Both the position numbers and the translations under genes were made by a program. From Collinsella sp. (GTDB lineage Bacteria > Actinomycetota > Coriobacteriia > Coriobacteriales > Coriobacteriaceae), in contig DXML01000001.1 of the NCBI GenBank assembly GCA_019414205.1, forward strand, positions 47,415-111,414: DNA of 64,000 nt. Reading direction: 5' to 3'. A model generated the notes under the pieces. The model was not told where the DNA came from and searched no databases. It worked only from the letters and a program-made list of their open reading frames with translations. Shown here in pieces: positions 35,092-43,256 of this stretch (its first letter is position 1; every line of letters starts with the position of its first letter).

Positions 35092-36847
35092 ACGTGTCCT
35101 CCACGACCTTACCGCCGTCTTGCACGTAAAAACACTTCATGCCGTAGTGCTTGCCGTCGTCGGTCACATAGTAGTCAAACGCATCTTGTGTATAGCCATC
35201 TGAGTTGGTGGCGCGCACGCGCACAAAATACTGGCCGGTATCGGGCGCATCGCAGGTCACTTCGGGCAGCAGCACGTCCTCGGCCTTAAAAAGCACATCG
35301 TTTATGGCATAGTCGCGCGCCAGCTCGACGGTATAGCGAATGTCACGCGCCTTAAAGTCGTACGAAGCATCCCAGTTAATGCGCAGTTTACCGTTATCGA
35401 TCTGCGGCACGCCAATGTAGAACGGCATGGGCTTTTTATAGCTCTCGCGAAAGCTCTTGTAGTTTTCCTCGATCTCGGTCGGAATCGCCGCGGCAATCTG
35501 TTCGTATTCGTCCTTGGTGACAGGCAGATTGTCAATATCGGGCGAAGCAAAGACCAGCGATTCAGTAACCTCACGATAATGTCTAATCATCTTGGCCAGG
35601 CGCGCCTCGGTCATATACGAGCGCAGGTCCTTTACCGCGCGATCGAGCTCACTGCGGAACGATTTGCTGCGCAGCGCGCGATTGAATAGCACGTTGCCCC
35701 AGTAGTTGCTTACGCCGCGCTCCCAGCTCGCATAGTCCGAGAACCCGGCAAGAGAAAGCTCCAGCTTGCGCAGCATGCCGTCGTTGTCCCAATCGAGGAT
35801 GTACCACGTATTGGAGTTGAGCGGGCTATACAGATAGCAGTTACGGTTCTGCGTATCGCAGTTGCCCGTCAGAATCTGAAACGCCAGCCAATAGACCAGA
35901 TTCTCGGTATCAAAGTAGGCGTCGAGCACGTCATCGGTCTTTTGCGATTCGTCGTTGAGGGCGTCGAGCATCTCGATGAGCTTGGTGTGGTCCGAATCGC
36001 CCTTAATCTCGAGCATGCCCTCAAAGCTTGCCTGGTTGTAGTCGGGATCGTCGGCAAGTTTAATGGTGTCCTCGTAGCGATGGAAATCAAAGCTGTTCAC
36101 CTTATACAGGTGCCCGCTCTTATCCAGGCCATGTGCCTTAAGCGCCATCTTGTTGAGCTGCTCCACCTGCGTAAACAGGCCGTAGTCCTCAAAGGTATCG
36201 TTGGACTTTTCGGTCTGGTCGCACACCCACAGATGCACAAACTGCGTGCGCAGGCCCATCATCTGGGGAATCCCGCGGATAAGGTCGTAGGCCATCTTGT
36301 TGCGAAAACGCATACCCTCGCCCATGTGCTTGTTGAGCGCAATCGCGCGCTGTTGGCGCCAGGTGCCCTTGCCTTTTTTGAGCTCCACCTTGTAATTCTT
36401 TTGCGTGTAGGAGCTCGACGTCTGGCCGCGCACCTGCACGGTGGCATTGGGCGCTTCCTCGCCATAGCCAACCTCGCCGGCCACCGGGCCGTCTTCGCCG
36501 CCCGCCTGCAGCAGGCCCATAACCTGATAGCGCGTCACGCCCATGTCGGCATAGTCATACACCGAGTACGTGTTGATCTCGGCCCAGCTATGGTCCGTGT
36601 TCTCGGAGCTGTTGCCGCGAGAGACCGTCAGATACATGGTCACAATGCCCGAGTCGTCGTAGACCTCGTACAGCTCGTCCTTATCGCGCAGGTGCTTGGA
36701 CTGGTCGGAGGTCTCGGCCTTTTTAATCTTGCCCTGCTTTTTGACCTTTTTGGTCGAGGATTCGTCCTGAGATGAGCAGCCCGAAAGCAGCAGCGCGCCG
36801 GCAGCCGCCTCGATCAGACAGCGGCGAGACATCAACTTATCGATCAT
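35078..36847 (-). CDS. CotH-like kinase-fold lipoprotein
   Basis: A 589-residue exported protein. It starts MIDKLMSRRCLIE, then a hydrophobic stretch and lipobox LLSGC, so it is anchored outside the membrane. The CotH domain (about residues 130-420) shows VRGQTSSSYTQKNYKVELK, GLFTQVEQLNK and WYILDWDNDGML; CotH proteins have an atypical protein-kinase fold and phosphorylate surface proteins in Bacillus. The C-terminus looks like a fibronectin-type beta domain (YTVELARDYAIND). The ATG follows GGGGAGG and overlaps pelG by 11 bases. Confidence 0.85.
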   Translation of the reverse strand: MIDKLMSRRCLIEAAAGALLLSGCSSQDESSTKKVKKQGKIKKAETSDQSKHLRDKDELYEVYDDSGIVTMYLTVSRGNSSENTDHSWAEINTYSVYDYADMGVTRYQVMGLLQAGGEDGPVAGEVGYGEEAPNATVQVRGQTSSSYTQKNYKVELKKGKGTWRQQRAIALNKHMGEGMRFRNKMAYDLIRGIPQMMGLRTQFVHLWVCDQTEKSNDTFEDYGLFTQVEQLNKMALKAHGLDKSGHLYKVNSFDFHRYEDTIKLADDPDYNQASFEGMLEIKGDSDHTKLIEMLDALNDESQKTDDVLDAYFDTENLVYWLAFQILTGNCDTQNRNCYLYSPLNSNTWYILDWDNDGMLRKLELSLAGFSDYASWERGVSNYWGNVLFNRALRSKSFRSELDRAVKDLRSYMTEARLAKMIRHYREVTESLVFASPDIDNLPVTKDEYEQIAAAIPTEIEENYKSFRESYKKPMPFYIGVPQIDNGKLRINWDASYDFKARDIRYTVELARDYAINDVLFKAEDVLLPEVTCDAPDTGQYFVRVRATNSDGYTQDAFDYYVTDDGKHYGMKCFYVQDGGKVVEDTYEEG

Positions 36848-38381
36848 CAGAACCTCCCCAATGGTTGCGATACACGCGAACTACTACGCGCTGAAACGCG
36901 CCGTGCGGCACACCCTTATGGCGGCCTTCCTCATAGCGCTGTTCGGCACAGTCGAGCATGCGGCGCAGCTGTGTAAAGCGACCCGTTTTGTCGGTCGCCA
37001 CAATGGGCTGCTGGCTCAGGATACGATACGGCAAGTTGGCGGTATAGGTATCGAGCCGCAGCAGCGCCACGATAAAAAACACCGCGGCACCCAACAAAAA
37101 GCCAAAGCCGTAAAACTGCTGCGGCAAGAGCAGAGAAACGGCATTCGCTAGCCCGGCCACACCAGCAAACAGCCCCGAGGCCAGCACGGCCCCCTTGTAG
37201 TCGGTAAAGTACAGCAAGATGAGCAACACCGTATTGCCCACGGCATACAGGCCATAGCCCACGCACAGCGTGCGAAAATACCCGTGCATCAGGTTATTAA
37301 AGCCCAACGGTAGGGCCGAGAGCACCGTGGTCTCGAGCGAAATGACCGCCGCGGTCACAAACAACTGTTTGAGCGCACAAAACCGCAGTTCTCGGTTGAG
37401 CGTGGAGAGCATTTCCTCCTCGGCCACCACAATGTCGCCCACCACGCCACCGTCGTTGAACAGGCTGTAGTAGTCGCGGTAGCGCGGATAGAAATTGACC
37501 TCGACCGAGACCACAAAGTTGACGGACGTGACCAGGATTGTCAAAAACGCGATAAGCGCCGGCACATCGTGGTAGGGCGCACCATAAAACAAGCCCTTGA
37601 CCTGCACGCCAATGGGACCGGCCCAAATTATCACCAAATGCGCAAAGAGGCCCAGGTTGGTGAACAGGCCCGTAAGCGCCAGCGGCATAAACTGATCGAG
37701 CCACTGCAAAAAGAGCCAGGGGCTGCGGTCGCTCTGAGGAAAATACCGGTATAGCAGCACCACGTCCCAGGCGAGCATAACGCCGTAGCCCAGAGCAATT
37801 GATGCCAACAGGCCCTCGACCGGCGGCAGCCCCAGCGCCAGCGCGGCCAGGGCGCACAGGCACGCCACGCCAATGGCGGCCGCAAAGCTGCACAGGATGC
37901 CGCGGTAGTCTTTGATGGCCGTGAGGTAACTCATGCCGTTCCAGTTGACGATCATAATGTTGAACAGCCACAGGCACAGCAGCCCCTGCAGCAGCGTGGC
38001 GCCCGAGAACAGCAAAAAGACGCCGTAGAGCACCGTGCCCGCAACGAGCATGATGGCGTTGGAGCCCCAAAACGAAGGCAGTATCTCATCCTCGCGCTCG
38101 GCAAACAACATATCGGCCAAAAAGCGCGTGACCGGCATGGAGAAAAAGCTCGTGAGCAAAAGCGAGGCCAGCAGTGTGTAGGTCACCATGCACACCAGCA
38201 GATCCTGGTTGGCACGCCCTACGCCCCACAGACCGCACAGCACCAAGATACCCACCTGGAGCAGCACGCCCAACAGCATGGGACCCGTGCACACAATGCC
38301 GGCGTAGCCGTAAGCGCGCATCGTGGCAAAAAGGCCCTTGCGCCTAAACAGGCGCTTAAGCTCAAAACCGATTCCGGCCAC
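36837..38381 (-). CDS. pelG: Pel polysaccharide transporter PelG
   Basis: A 514-residue polytopic protein of the MOP-flippase-like PelG family. It begins AGIGFELKRLFRRKGLFATMRAYGYAG, the family start, and has about twelve hydrophobic segments. PelG works with glycosyltransferase PelF to move Pel, a cationic galactosamine-rich polysaccharide, across the membrane. It lies three bases after pelF. The charged C-terminal 60 residues are cytoplasmic. Assignment is firm given the PelF neighbour. Confidence 0.92.
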   Translation of the reverse strand: MAGIGFELKRLFRRKGLFATMRAYGYAGIVCTGPMLLGVLLQVGILVLCGLWGVGRANQDLLVCMVTYTLLASLLLTSFFSMPVTRFLADMLFAEREDEILPSFWGSNAIMLVAGTVLYGVFLLFSGATLLQGLLCLWLFNIMIVNWNGMSYLTAIKDYRGILCSFAAAIGVACLCALAALALGLPPVEGLLASIALGYGVMLAWDVVLLYRYFPQSDRSPWLFLQWLDQFMPLALTGLFTNLGLFAHLVIIWAGPIGVQVKGLFYGAPYHDVPALIAFLTILVTSVNFVVSVEVNFYPRYRDYYSLFNDGGVVGDIVVAEEEMLSTLNRELRFCALKQLFVTAAVISLETTVLSALPLGFNNLMHGYFRTLCVGYGLYAVGNTVLLILLYFTDYKGAVLASGLFAGVAGLANAVSLLLPQQFYGFGFLLGAAVFFIVALLRLDTYTANLPYRILSQQPIVATDKTGRFTQLRRMLDCAEQRYEEGRHKGVPHGAFQRVVVRVYRNHWGGSDDR

Positions 38382-38384
38382 CGG

Positions 38385-39812
38385 CTACTCCCCCTCTCTG
38401 GGCAGGTCAAACGCACGCGCCGTCTCGTCGTACAGCGCGCGATAGTTGGCGAGCATCTGCTCGTGCAAAAAGTACGTGGCAACGCGACGCTGCCCGCGCT
38501 CCCCCATCTCAATGCGACGGGCGCGGCTCACGCACATGCGCTCCATGGCATCGGCCAAGCCCTTGCGATACATGGGCGGCGTCACAAAACCCGCCACGCC
38601 AAAGTCGTCGCCCGGGGCGCCTTCGAGCAACTCGCGGCAGCAGCCCACCTCGGTCGTCACGCAGGGACGGCGCGCTGCAAGCGACTCCAGCACGCTGAGC
38701 GGCTGGCCCTCGGAGATGCTCGTCAAAATGGTAAAGTCGAGCTTTTCCATGTACTCGACCACGTTGACGCGGCCGGTAAAGATCAGGTCGCGCACGCCTA
38801 GGGTATCGACCAGCGCGTGGCACTCGGCGCCGTACTCCTCGTCGTCCACGCCGCCCATAATGTGCAGGCGCACCTTGGGCAGGCGCTCGTGCAGCTCAAA
38901 GAAGGCATAAATCATTGTCTTGACGTCCTTGATGGGCGCCAAGCGCACCACCGCGCCAATGTCCACCCAGCCGTCATCGGGCTTTAAGGGAATATCCTTA
39001 AAGCGGTCGAACTGGATGCCGTTGGGGATAACCAGGCATTTGTCCGCATCGCAGCCCATATAGACCTGCGTCTTGCGGGCGTTATGGAACAAACTCGTCA
39101 CGCGGAAGGCGCGGCGGTAGATTTCCTCCGAAAGCAGGTAGAAAAAGCGGATCCAGCGGTCCTTGAACGACGGCACCACCCAATCGGCGCGAATGATCTC
39201 TTCCTCGCGCTCGCGGGTGTAGATGCCATGCTCGGTCAACAGCACCGGCGCATGGTGAACGCTTGAGCCCAGGCAGGCGAGCAGACCACCGTAGCCGGTC
39301 GAGATGGCATGGTACACATCGGCCACCGGCACCTCGCTGCCCAACAGGTAGAGCACGGGCAGCAACATGGAGCGCATGGTGTGGAATGCATCGGCAAAGG
39401 GCGTGTAGGGATACTCGGCCAGGCACACGTCGCGAAAGATATCCATAAACGTGCGGCTCTGCAAAAACGAGAGCGGATGCACGCGACGGCGGTAGAAGAT
39501 ATCGAATAACACGTCCCAGTCCGGATTGGAGAGCGACACCAGACGGCGTAACGCCTCGCGCTCACGGTCGTTAAAACTGGCTTCATGTTGCTCACCCGAA
39601 AGCCGCAGGGCATCGTCCAGGAACACCTCGTGCACCTCGACCACGTTGCCGGGCAGCTCGTAGACAAACTTGCCACGGTCGGCAGCATGCGCGCCGATCA
39701 CCCACAGCACAAACTCGTGCTCGGGCATGGCCGTAATGTAGCCATGCATCCAGGTAGATACGCCGCCGTGCACATAGGGGTAGCAACCCTCGAGTACCAA
39801 GCAGATTCTCAT
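38385..39812 (-). CDS. pelF: Pel polysaccharide glycosyltransferase PelF
   Basis: A 475-residue GT-B enzyme of family GT4. It polymerises the Pel sugar from UDP-sugars in the cytoplasm. It starts ICLVLEGCYPYVHGGVSTW, the hallmark of PelF, with TEHGIYTRERE in the middle and the retaining-GT motif EGQPLSVLESLAARRP near residue 365. It overlaps the PelA-like gene by four bases (ATGA). All expected catalytic elements are present. Confidence 0.95.
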   Translation of the reverse strand: MRICLVLEGCYPYVHGGVSTWMHGYITAMPEHEFVLWVIGAHAADRGKFVYELPGNVVEVHEVFLDDALRLSGEQHEASFNDREREALRRLVSLSNPDWDVLFDIFYRRRVHPLSFLQSRTFMDIFRDVCLAEYPYTPFADAFHTMRSMLLPVLYLLGSEVPVADVYHAISTGYGGLLACLGSSVHHAPVLLTEHGIYTREREEEIIRADWVVPSFKDRWIRFFYLLSEEIYRRAFRVTSLFHNARKTQVYMGCDADKCLVIPNGIQFDRFKDIPLKPDDGWVDIGAVVRLAPIKDVKTMIYAFFELHERLPKVRLHIMGGVDDEEYGAECHALVDTLGVRDLIFTGRVNVVEYMEKLDFTILTSISEGQPLSVLESLAARRPCVTTEVGCCRELLEGAPGDDFGVAGFVTPPMYRKGLADAMERMCVSRARRIEMGERGQRRVATYFLHEQMLANYRALYDETARAFDLPREGE

Positions 39813-41689
39813 TTATCGCCACCCTCCTTGCGCTCGATCGTCACGGTCTTATCATTTGCCTTGAGCAGATACAGATTGCCCGTAAGGTGCGTCAGTTCGC
39901 CACCCGTCACCGCACCCGGCTCGCCATTATTGGCGCGGAACATGAGCCACGCCTCGTCGTGGAAATTGCCCAGGCTGAGCGTCCAGGCATCCGCGCTGGT
40001 ATCCACGCTCACCGTCACGGACGAAAAGCGCTGGATGGCACCGGAGCACTCCGACGCCGTCTGGTGCCGCAGGTCGAGCGCGGATTTGGTAAGCCACTCC
40101 AGGTAGTCGACCAGGCCGCCCTTGTAGACCTCCCAGCCCTCCTTGGCACCACGATCGGGATCGAGCAAGTCGTCCGGGTGCATAAAATGCGTGCTCACGT
40201 AGTGCATGTTGAGCTCGGACACGGCTGCCAGGCGCATATAGGAATCGTCGACCATGCCGCCCGAGACAATACGTGGCTGCTCCACAATGCCGTCGCTCGC
40301 CACGCCAAACTCCTGCACGTAGGGCAGGTCGGTGCCATCCTCAAAATACGTGCTGGCGATGGTCTTAATGCGCGGAACGTCGGTGCCGATGAGCTTGCGC
40401 GCTCGGGCCGAAAGGATATTCGACGGCGGTACGTAAACCGAGCCATGAGCGTTGGGCAGAACCTCGTCCTGAAACGCGATAAGTTCGTTGAGCGAAGCGA
40501 CGAGCGTCTCTTTGTTCTTCCAGGTCTTGTAGACGTACAGCGTGCCGTAGTCGGTGTCCCAGAGCGCGAGCGGCTGATGGTTGTAGCCGTGAAAGCCCAG
40601 CTCGCCGCCCATCTGCAGCAGCATGCCGCCAAAATATCGAAACTGCGTGGTATCGGGTTGGCGCGCGGGCTCGGTCTGGTTGACCGCGTCCTCGTAGTTT
40701 TCGATCATCACGCCGGTATAGCGAATGCCATATTTTTGCGCGAGCTTTTGCAGATCGGGCCACCAGACCTTGGTGTAAAAATCCGCAATGGAAAGGCCGT
40801 AGTCACGCTTGATATAAGTACCATCGCCCGAGGGCACGGGGCTAGGAAAGTCGTCCAAATAGAACACGGCGCTGTTGATGACCGGATAGGCCGTAGCATC
40901 GCCCAGCAGACTGATCGCCGCGGCGAAAAAGCCGCGCATGACCTTGTCGTAGATACCGATATTGCACACCACGGTGCGCCCGCTACCGCAGTCATTAGAC
41001 CAAATGAGCGGGGCGCCCGCATCGCCAGTCTTAGCCCACTCACGCGCCGTCTCGCGCAGCGATACTGAAAGCGACGAATCAAAGGGGTCCGAGAGCTCGT
41101 AGCGCTCTCCCCCGCCCAGCATAAAGTCCTCACTCGGCACAATGCTTTCGGCTTTTACATAGTCATATCCGGCCGATTCAATGCCAAGCTTGGAGGCAAT
41201 CACTTGCAGATAGCTCGAGTTATCCGGCGGCATGGCGAGCATAAGCGAACCGCCGGCACTCACCCAACTCATAATGTCGCTCAGGTGCGTACCGAGCCCA
41301 TCGAGCGACGGCATGAGCAAAATCACGCGATCGAAGGAGGTCAGCGAGGGAATGGCATCCGCACCATCCAGGGCAAGATCCACGTCGCGATGGGCGATCT
41401 TCATGTCCAGCAAAATCTGGTCGAACTGGTCTTTGACGTCGTCGACGCCATCTTGGTCCGAGTCTGTAATGACCAGGCACGTGGGCTTTTGGCCAAAGAT
41501 TGCCGAGGAGGCCGGCACCGCGTCGTTGGCAGCAAGCATCCCCAGCCTATGCTGGCCCGCACTGTACTGCACGCCGGCACGCTCCACCAGCAGCACGGCG
41601 GCCATGGCAATAAAGACCGCCCACACCACGAGGAGTCCCATCCAACGAAAGCGGCCCACACGGTCTCGGATATGTTGCGCCACGCTCAT
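39809..41689 (-). CDS. PelA-like membrane-anchored polysaccharide deacetylase (DUF2194-type)
   Basis: About 626 residues: a short cytoplasmic start, one membrane helix (WMGLLVVWAVFIAMAAVLLV), an extracellular Rossmann-like region (about residues 60-270) and a CE4-type deacetylase-like region with FYLDDFPSPVP and GFHGYNHQPLAL supplying the Asp and His metal ligands. It matches the place of the PelA deacetylase in Gram-positive pel clusters. It probably partly deacetylates Pel to give positive charge. The ATG at 41687-41689 follows GGAGGAGG and overlaps the pelE-like stop (ATGA). No hydrolase domain was recognised. Confidence 0.8.
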   Translation of the reverse strand: MSVAQHIRDRVGRFRWMGLLVVWAVFIAMAAVLLVERAGVQYSAGQHRLGMLAANDAVPASSAIFGQKPTCLVITDSDQDGVDDVKDQFDQILLDMKIAHRDVDLALDGADAIPSLTSFDRVILLMPSLDGLGTHLSDIMSWVSAGGSLMLAMPPDNSSYLQVIASKLGIESAGYDYVKAESIVPSEDFMLGGGERYELSDPFDSSLSVSLRETAREWAKTGDAGAPLIWSNDCGSGRTVVCNIGIYDKVMRGFFAAAISLLGDATAYPVINSAVFYLDDFPSPVPSGDGTYIKRDYGLSIADFYTKVWWPDLQKLAQKYGIRYTGVMIENYEDAVNQTEPARQPDTTQFRYFGGMLLQMGGELGFHGYNHQPLALWDTDYGTLYVYKTWKNKETLVASLNELIAFQDEVLPNAHGSVYVPPSNILSARARKLIGTDVPRIKTIASTYFEDGTDLPYVQEFGVASDGIVEQPRIVSGGMVDDSYMRLAAVSELNMHYVSTHFMHPDDLLDPDRGAKEGWEVYKGGLVDYLEWLTKSALDLRHQTASECSGAIQRFSSVTVSVDTSADAWTLSLGNFHDEAWLMFRANNGEPGAVTGGELTHLTGNLYLLKANDKTVTIERKEGGDK

Positions 41690-42591
41690 CGGGCCTCCTC
41701 CCCATCGCGCCAAAACGCCAACTTTTCGCGGTTGTCGGCGCTCAAATACACATGTTGCTTGTCAATCGCATCGATCACACAGTGGACCTCGTCACCGTCG
41801 CGGCGCATCACGGCCAGGCGCAGGCAAAGCATCCAAACCTCCTGCTCCTCGGGCACGTCGAGTACCAGCTGGTCGGTCACGGCCTGCGCCTCGTCGATCT
41901 GTCCGACATCGGCCAGCGCCGTCGCGTATCGAATGCGCAGCTCAAGGGTATCCTCGCGCTCGCAGCGACGCGCAAGCAGGCGCGCGTACTGTTGGCGCTG
42001 AATCTGAGCAACGCGCCCCTCAGCCAAGCCCGAGCCCAAGTATTCACCAAGAAAATCACAGTATTCGTTGAGGTTTTGCGCGCTCGGGTCCGTCTTAAAG
42101 GCACGCTCCAGCTGCTGCAGTTTAAGGTCGGACTCCTTGGAGATCTGCGCCACCGCCGTCGCGGCATAGTGCGCCACCTCAACGTCGTCGTTAAGCTTAG
42201 CCGCCTGCAGCTGCGCCAGGTACGCGTCGGGCTCCTCGGTGAGCATGGAGAGCATTAGGCGGCGCCGGTATGCCGGGTCGTTGACGATAAGCGCCTCCTC
42301 GAGCGGCACTACGCCTGCATCGTCCTCACCGCTCGGTACCGACATACTACGATGCAGGTCGTCGTTGAAGCGCAGCGACTCCAGCGCAGACTCTTTCAGC
42401 CACTCGCCAAGCACCGCGCTGCGCACCGATAGCAAAACCACCAGCAACGGGCCCCACAGCGGCACCAGCACTATTACAGCCAGCATGTGCCCGCGCACCG
42501 GCAGCAGGCCCAGCTTCATGAGCGTCCACAGCATCAGGCAAACCAGCGAATGAATCAGCAGCAAGACGGCAGCAACGACAAGCGAGATCAA
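41686..42591 (-). CDS. PelE-like membrane TPR protein
   Basis: A 301-residue protein with two membrane helices at the start (residues 3-25 and 35-58), then helical repeats typical of TPR or Sel1 scaffolds (AHYAATAVAQISKESDLKLQQLERAF). In Pel systems PelE joins PelD and PelG in the inner membrane complex; here it follows the pelD frame with a four-base overlap and precedes the PelA-like gene. The assignment rests on architecture and position because PelE sequences diverge strongly. Confidence 0.75.
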   Translation of the reverse strand: MISLVVAAVLLLIHSLVCLMLWTLMKLGLLPVRGHMLAVIVLVPLWGPLLVVLLSVRSAVLGEWLKESALESLRFNDDLHRSMSVPSGEDDAGVVPLEEALIVNDPAYRRRLMLSMLTEEPDAYLAQLQAAKLNDDVEVAHYAATAVAQISKESDLKLQQLERAFKTDPSAQNLNEYCDFLGEYLGSGLAEGRVAQIQRQQYARLLARRCEREDTLELRIRYATALADVGQIDEAQAVTDQLVLDVPEEQEVWMLCLRLAVMRRDGDEVHCVIDAIDKQHVYLSADNREKLAFWRDGEEAR

Positions 42592-43256
42592 GCGGCACCC
42601 CCCTCACCGTCACCGGTGTAAGCGATGCGCTGCAGCAGCGCCACGATGCCCTCGCCGTCGACGGGCTCCACCGCAATATGCTTTGCGCTCAGGCGCTTAC
42701 GGATAATGGGAAGATCGCACGCCTTTGCCTGGCGCATAAGCAGGTAGAGCACGTTGCCGTCGACCAAGCCCGCCGCGTCGCTCTCGCGGATTGCCGACCC
42801 AATTGCGCCCACCAGCTCGCCGACAGGCTCCATGCCCGGTACCACGCGCAGGAGCAAAAAACTCCCCATCTTGCTATCTGCCAGCGCCTGCTCCGCCGCG
42901 AGCTCTTGGCCAAAGGCCGCCTGCTTGAGCACGCAAGTGCCGTCAACGCAGCGTTTATCCTGCGCCACCGCCTCATAGTCAAAGGCACGGCCCAGCGCGC
43001 TTTCGACCAGCCCGCACAAGATGCGGAACAGGTTTTGATAATAGAGGGTCATTTGGTTTTCGGCCGCACTACGCACAAAGATCAACACGGCGGGTGCCCC
43101 GTCGCGCTCGATCGCGTATCCAAACATGGGAAACCCCGGCGTCAGCTCACGGTTCACCCACAGGTTCGAACGACCCCCGTCGCCCAAAAGAGGTGCAAGC
43201 TGCTCAAGCGTGAGCGAGCGTGCGGCATTTTCGGCAATCGCGGGACTTGCTGCCAC
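42588..43256 (-). CDS. pelD: PelD C-terminal half: GAF remainder plus degenerate GGDEF c-di-GMP receptor
   Basis: Frame continuing pelD after an apparent frameshift. From a GTG at 43254-43256 it gives 222 residues, but the same frame is open further upstream and reads FWASYHVSGGAFARL, the expected continuation of the GAF domain. A degenerate GGDEF domain follows: the active-site motif reads DGNVL (residues 166-170), while the I-site RESD is kept at residues 157-160, exactly five residues before it. It therefore fits the c-di-GMP-binding part of PelD. The GTG has no good ribosome site, supporting a broken or frameshifted gene. Confidence 0.75.
   Translation of the reverse strand: MAASPAIAENAARSLTLEQLAPLLGDGGRSNLWVNRELTPGFPMFGYAIERDGAPAVLIFVRSAAENQMTLYYQNLFRILCGLVESALGRAFDYEAVAQDKRCVDGTCVLKQAAFGQELAAEQALADSKMGSFLLLRVVPGMEPVGELVGAIGSAIRESDAAGLVDGNVLYLLMRQAKACDLPIIRKRLSAKHIAVEPVDGEGIVALLQRIAYTGDGEGGAA

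Noticed and set aside
43256..43256. Independent start of a separate PelD-like gene at the GTG
   Set aside because: No ribosome site precedes it and the same frame upstream encodes the missing middle of the GAF domain, so a frameshift is the better reading.
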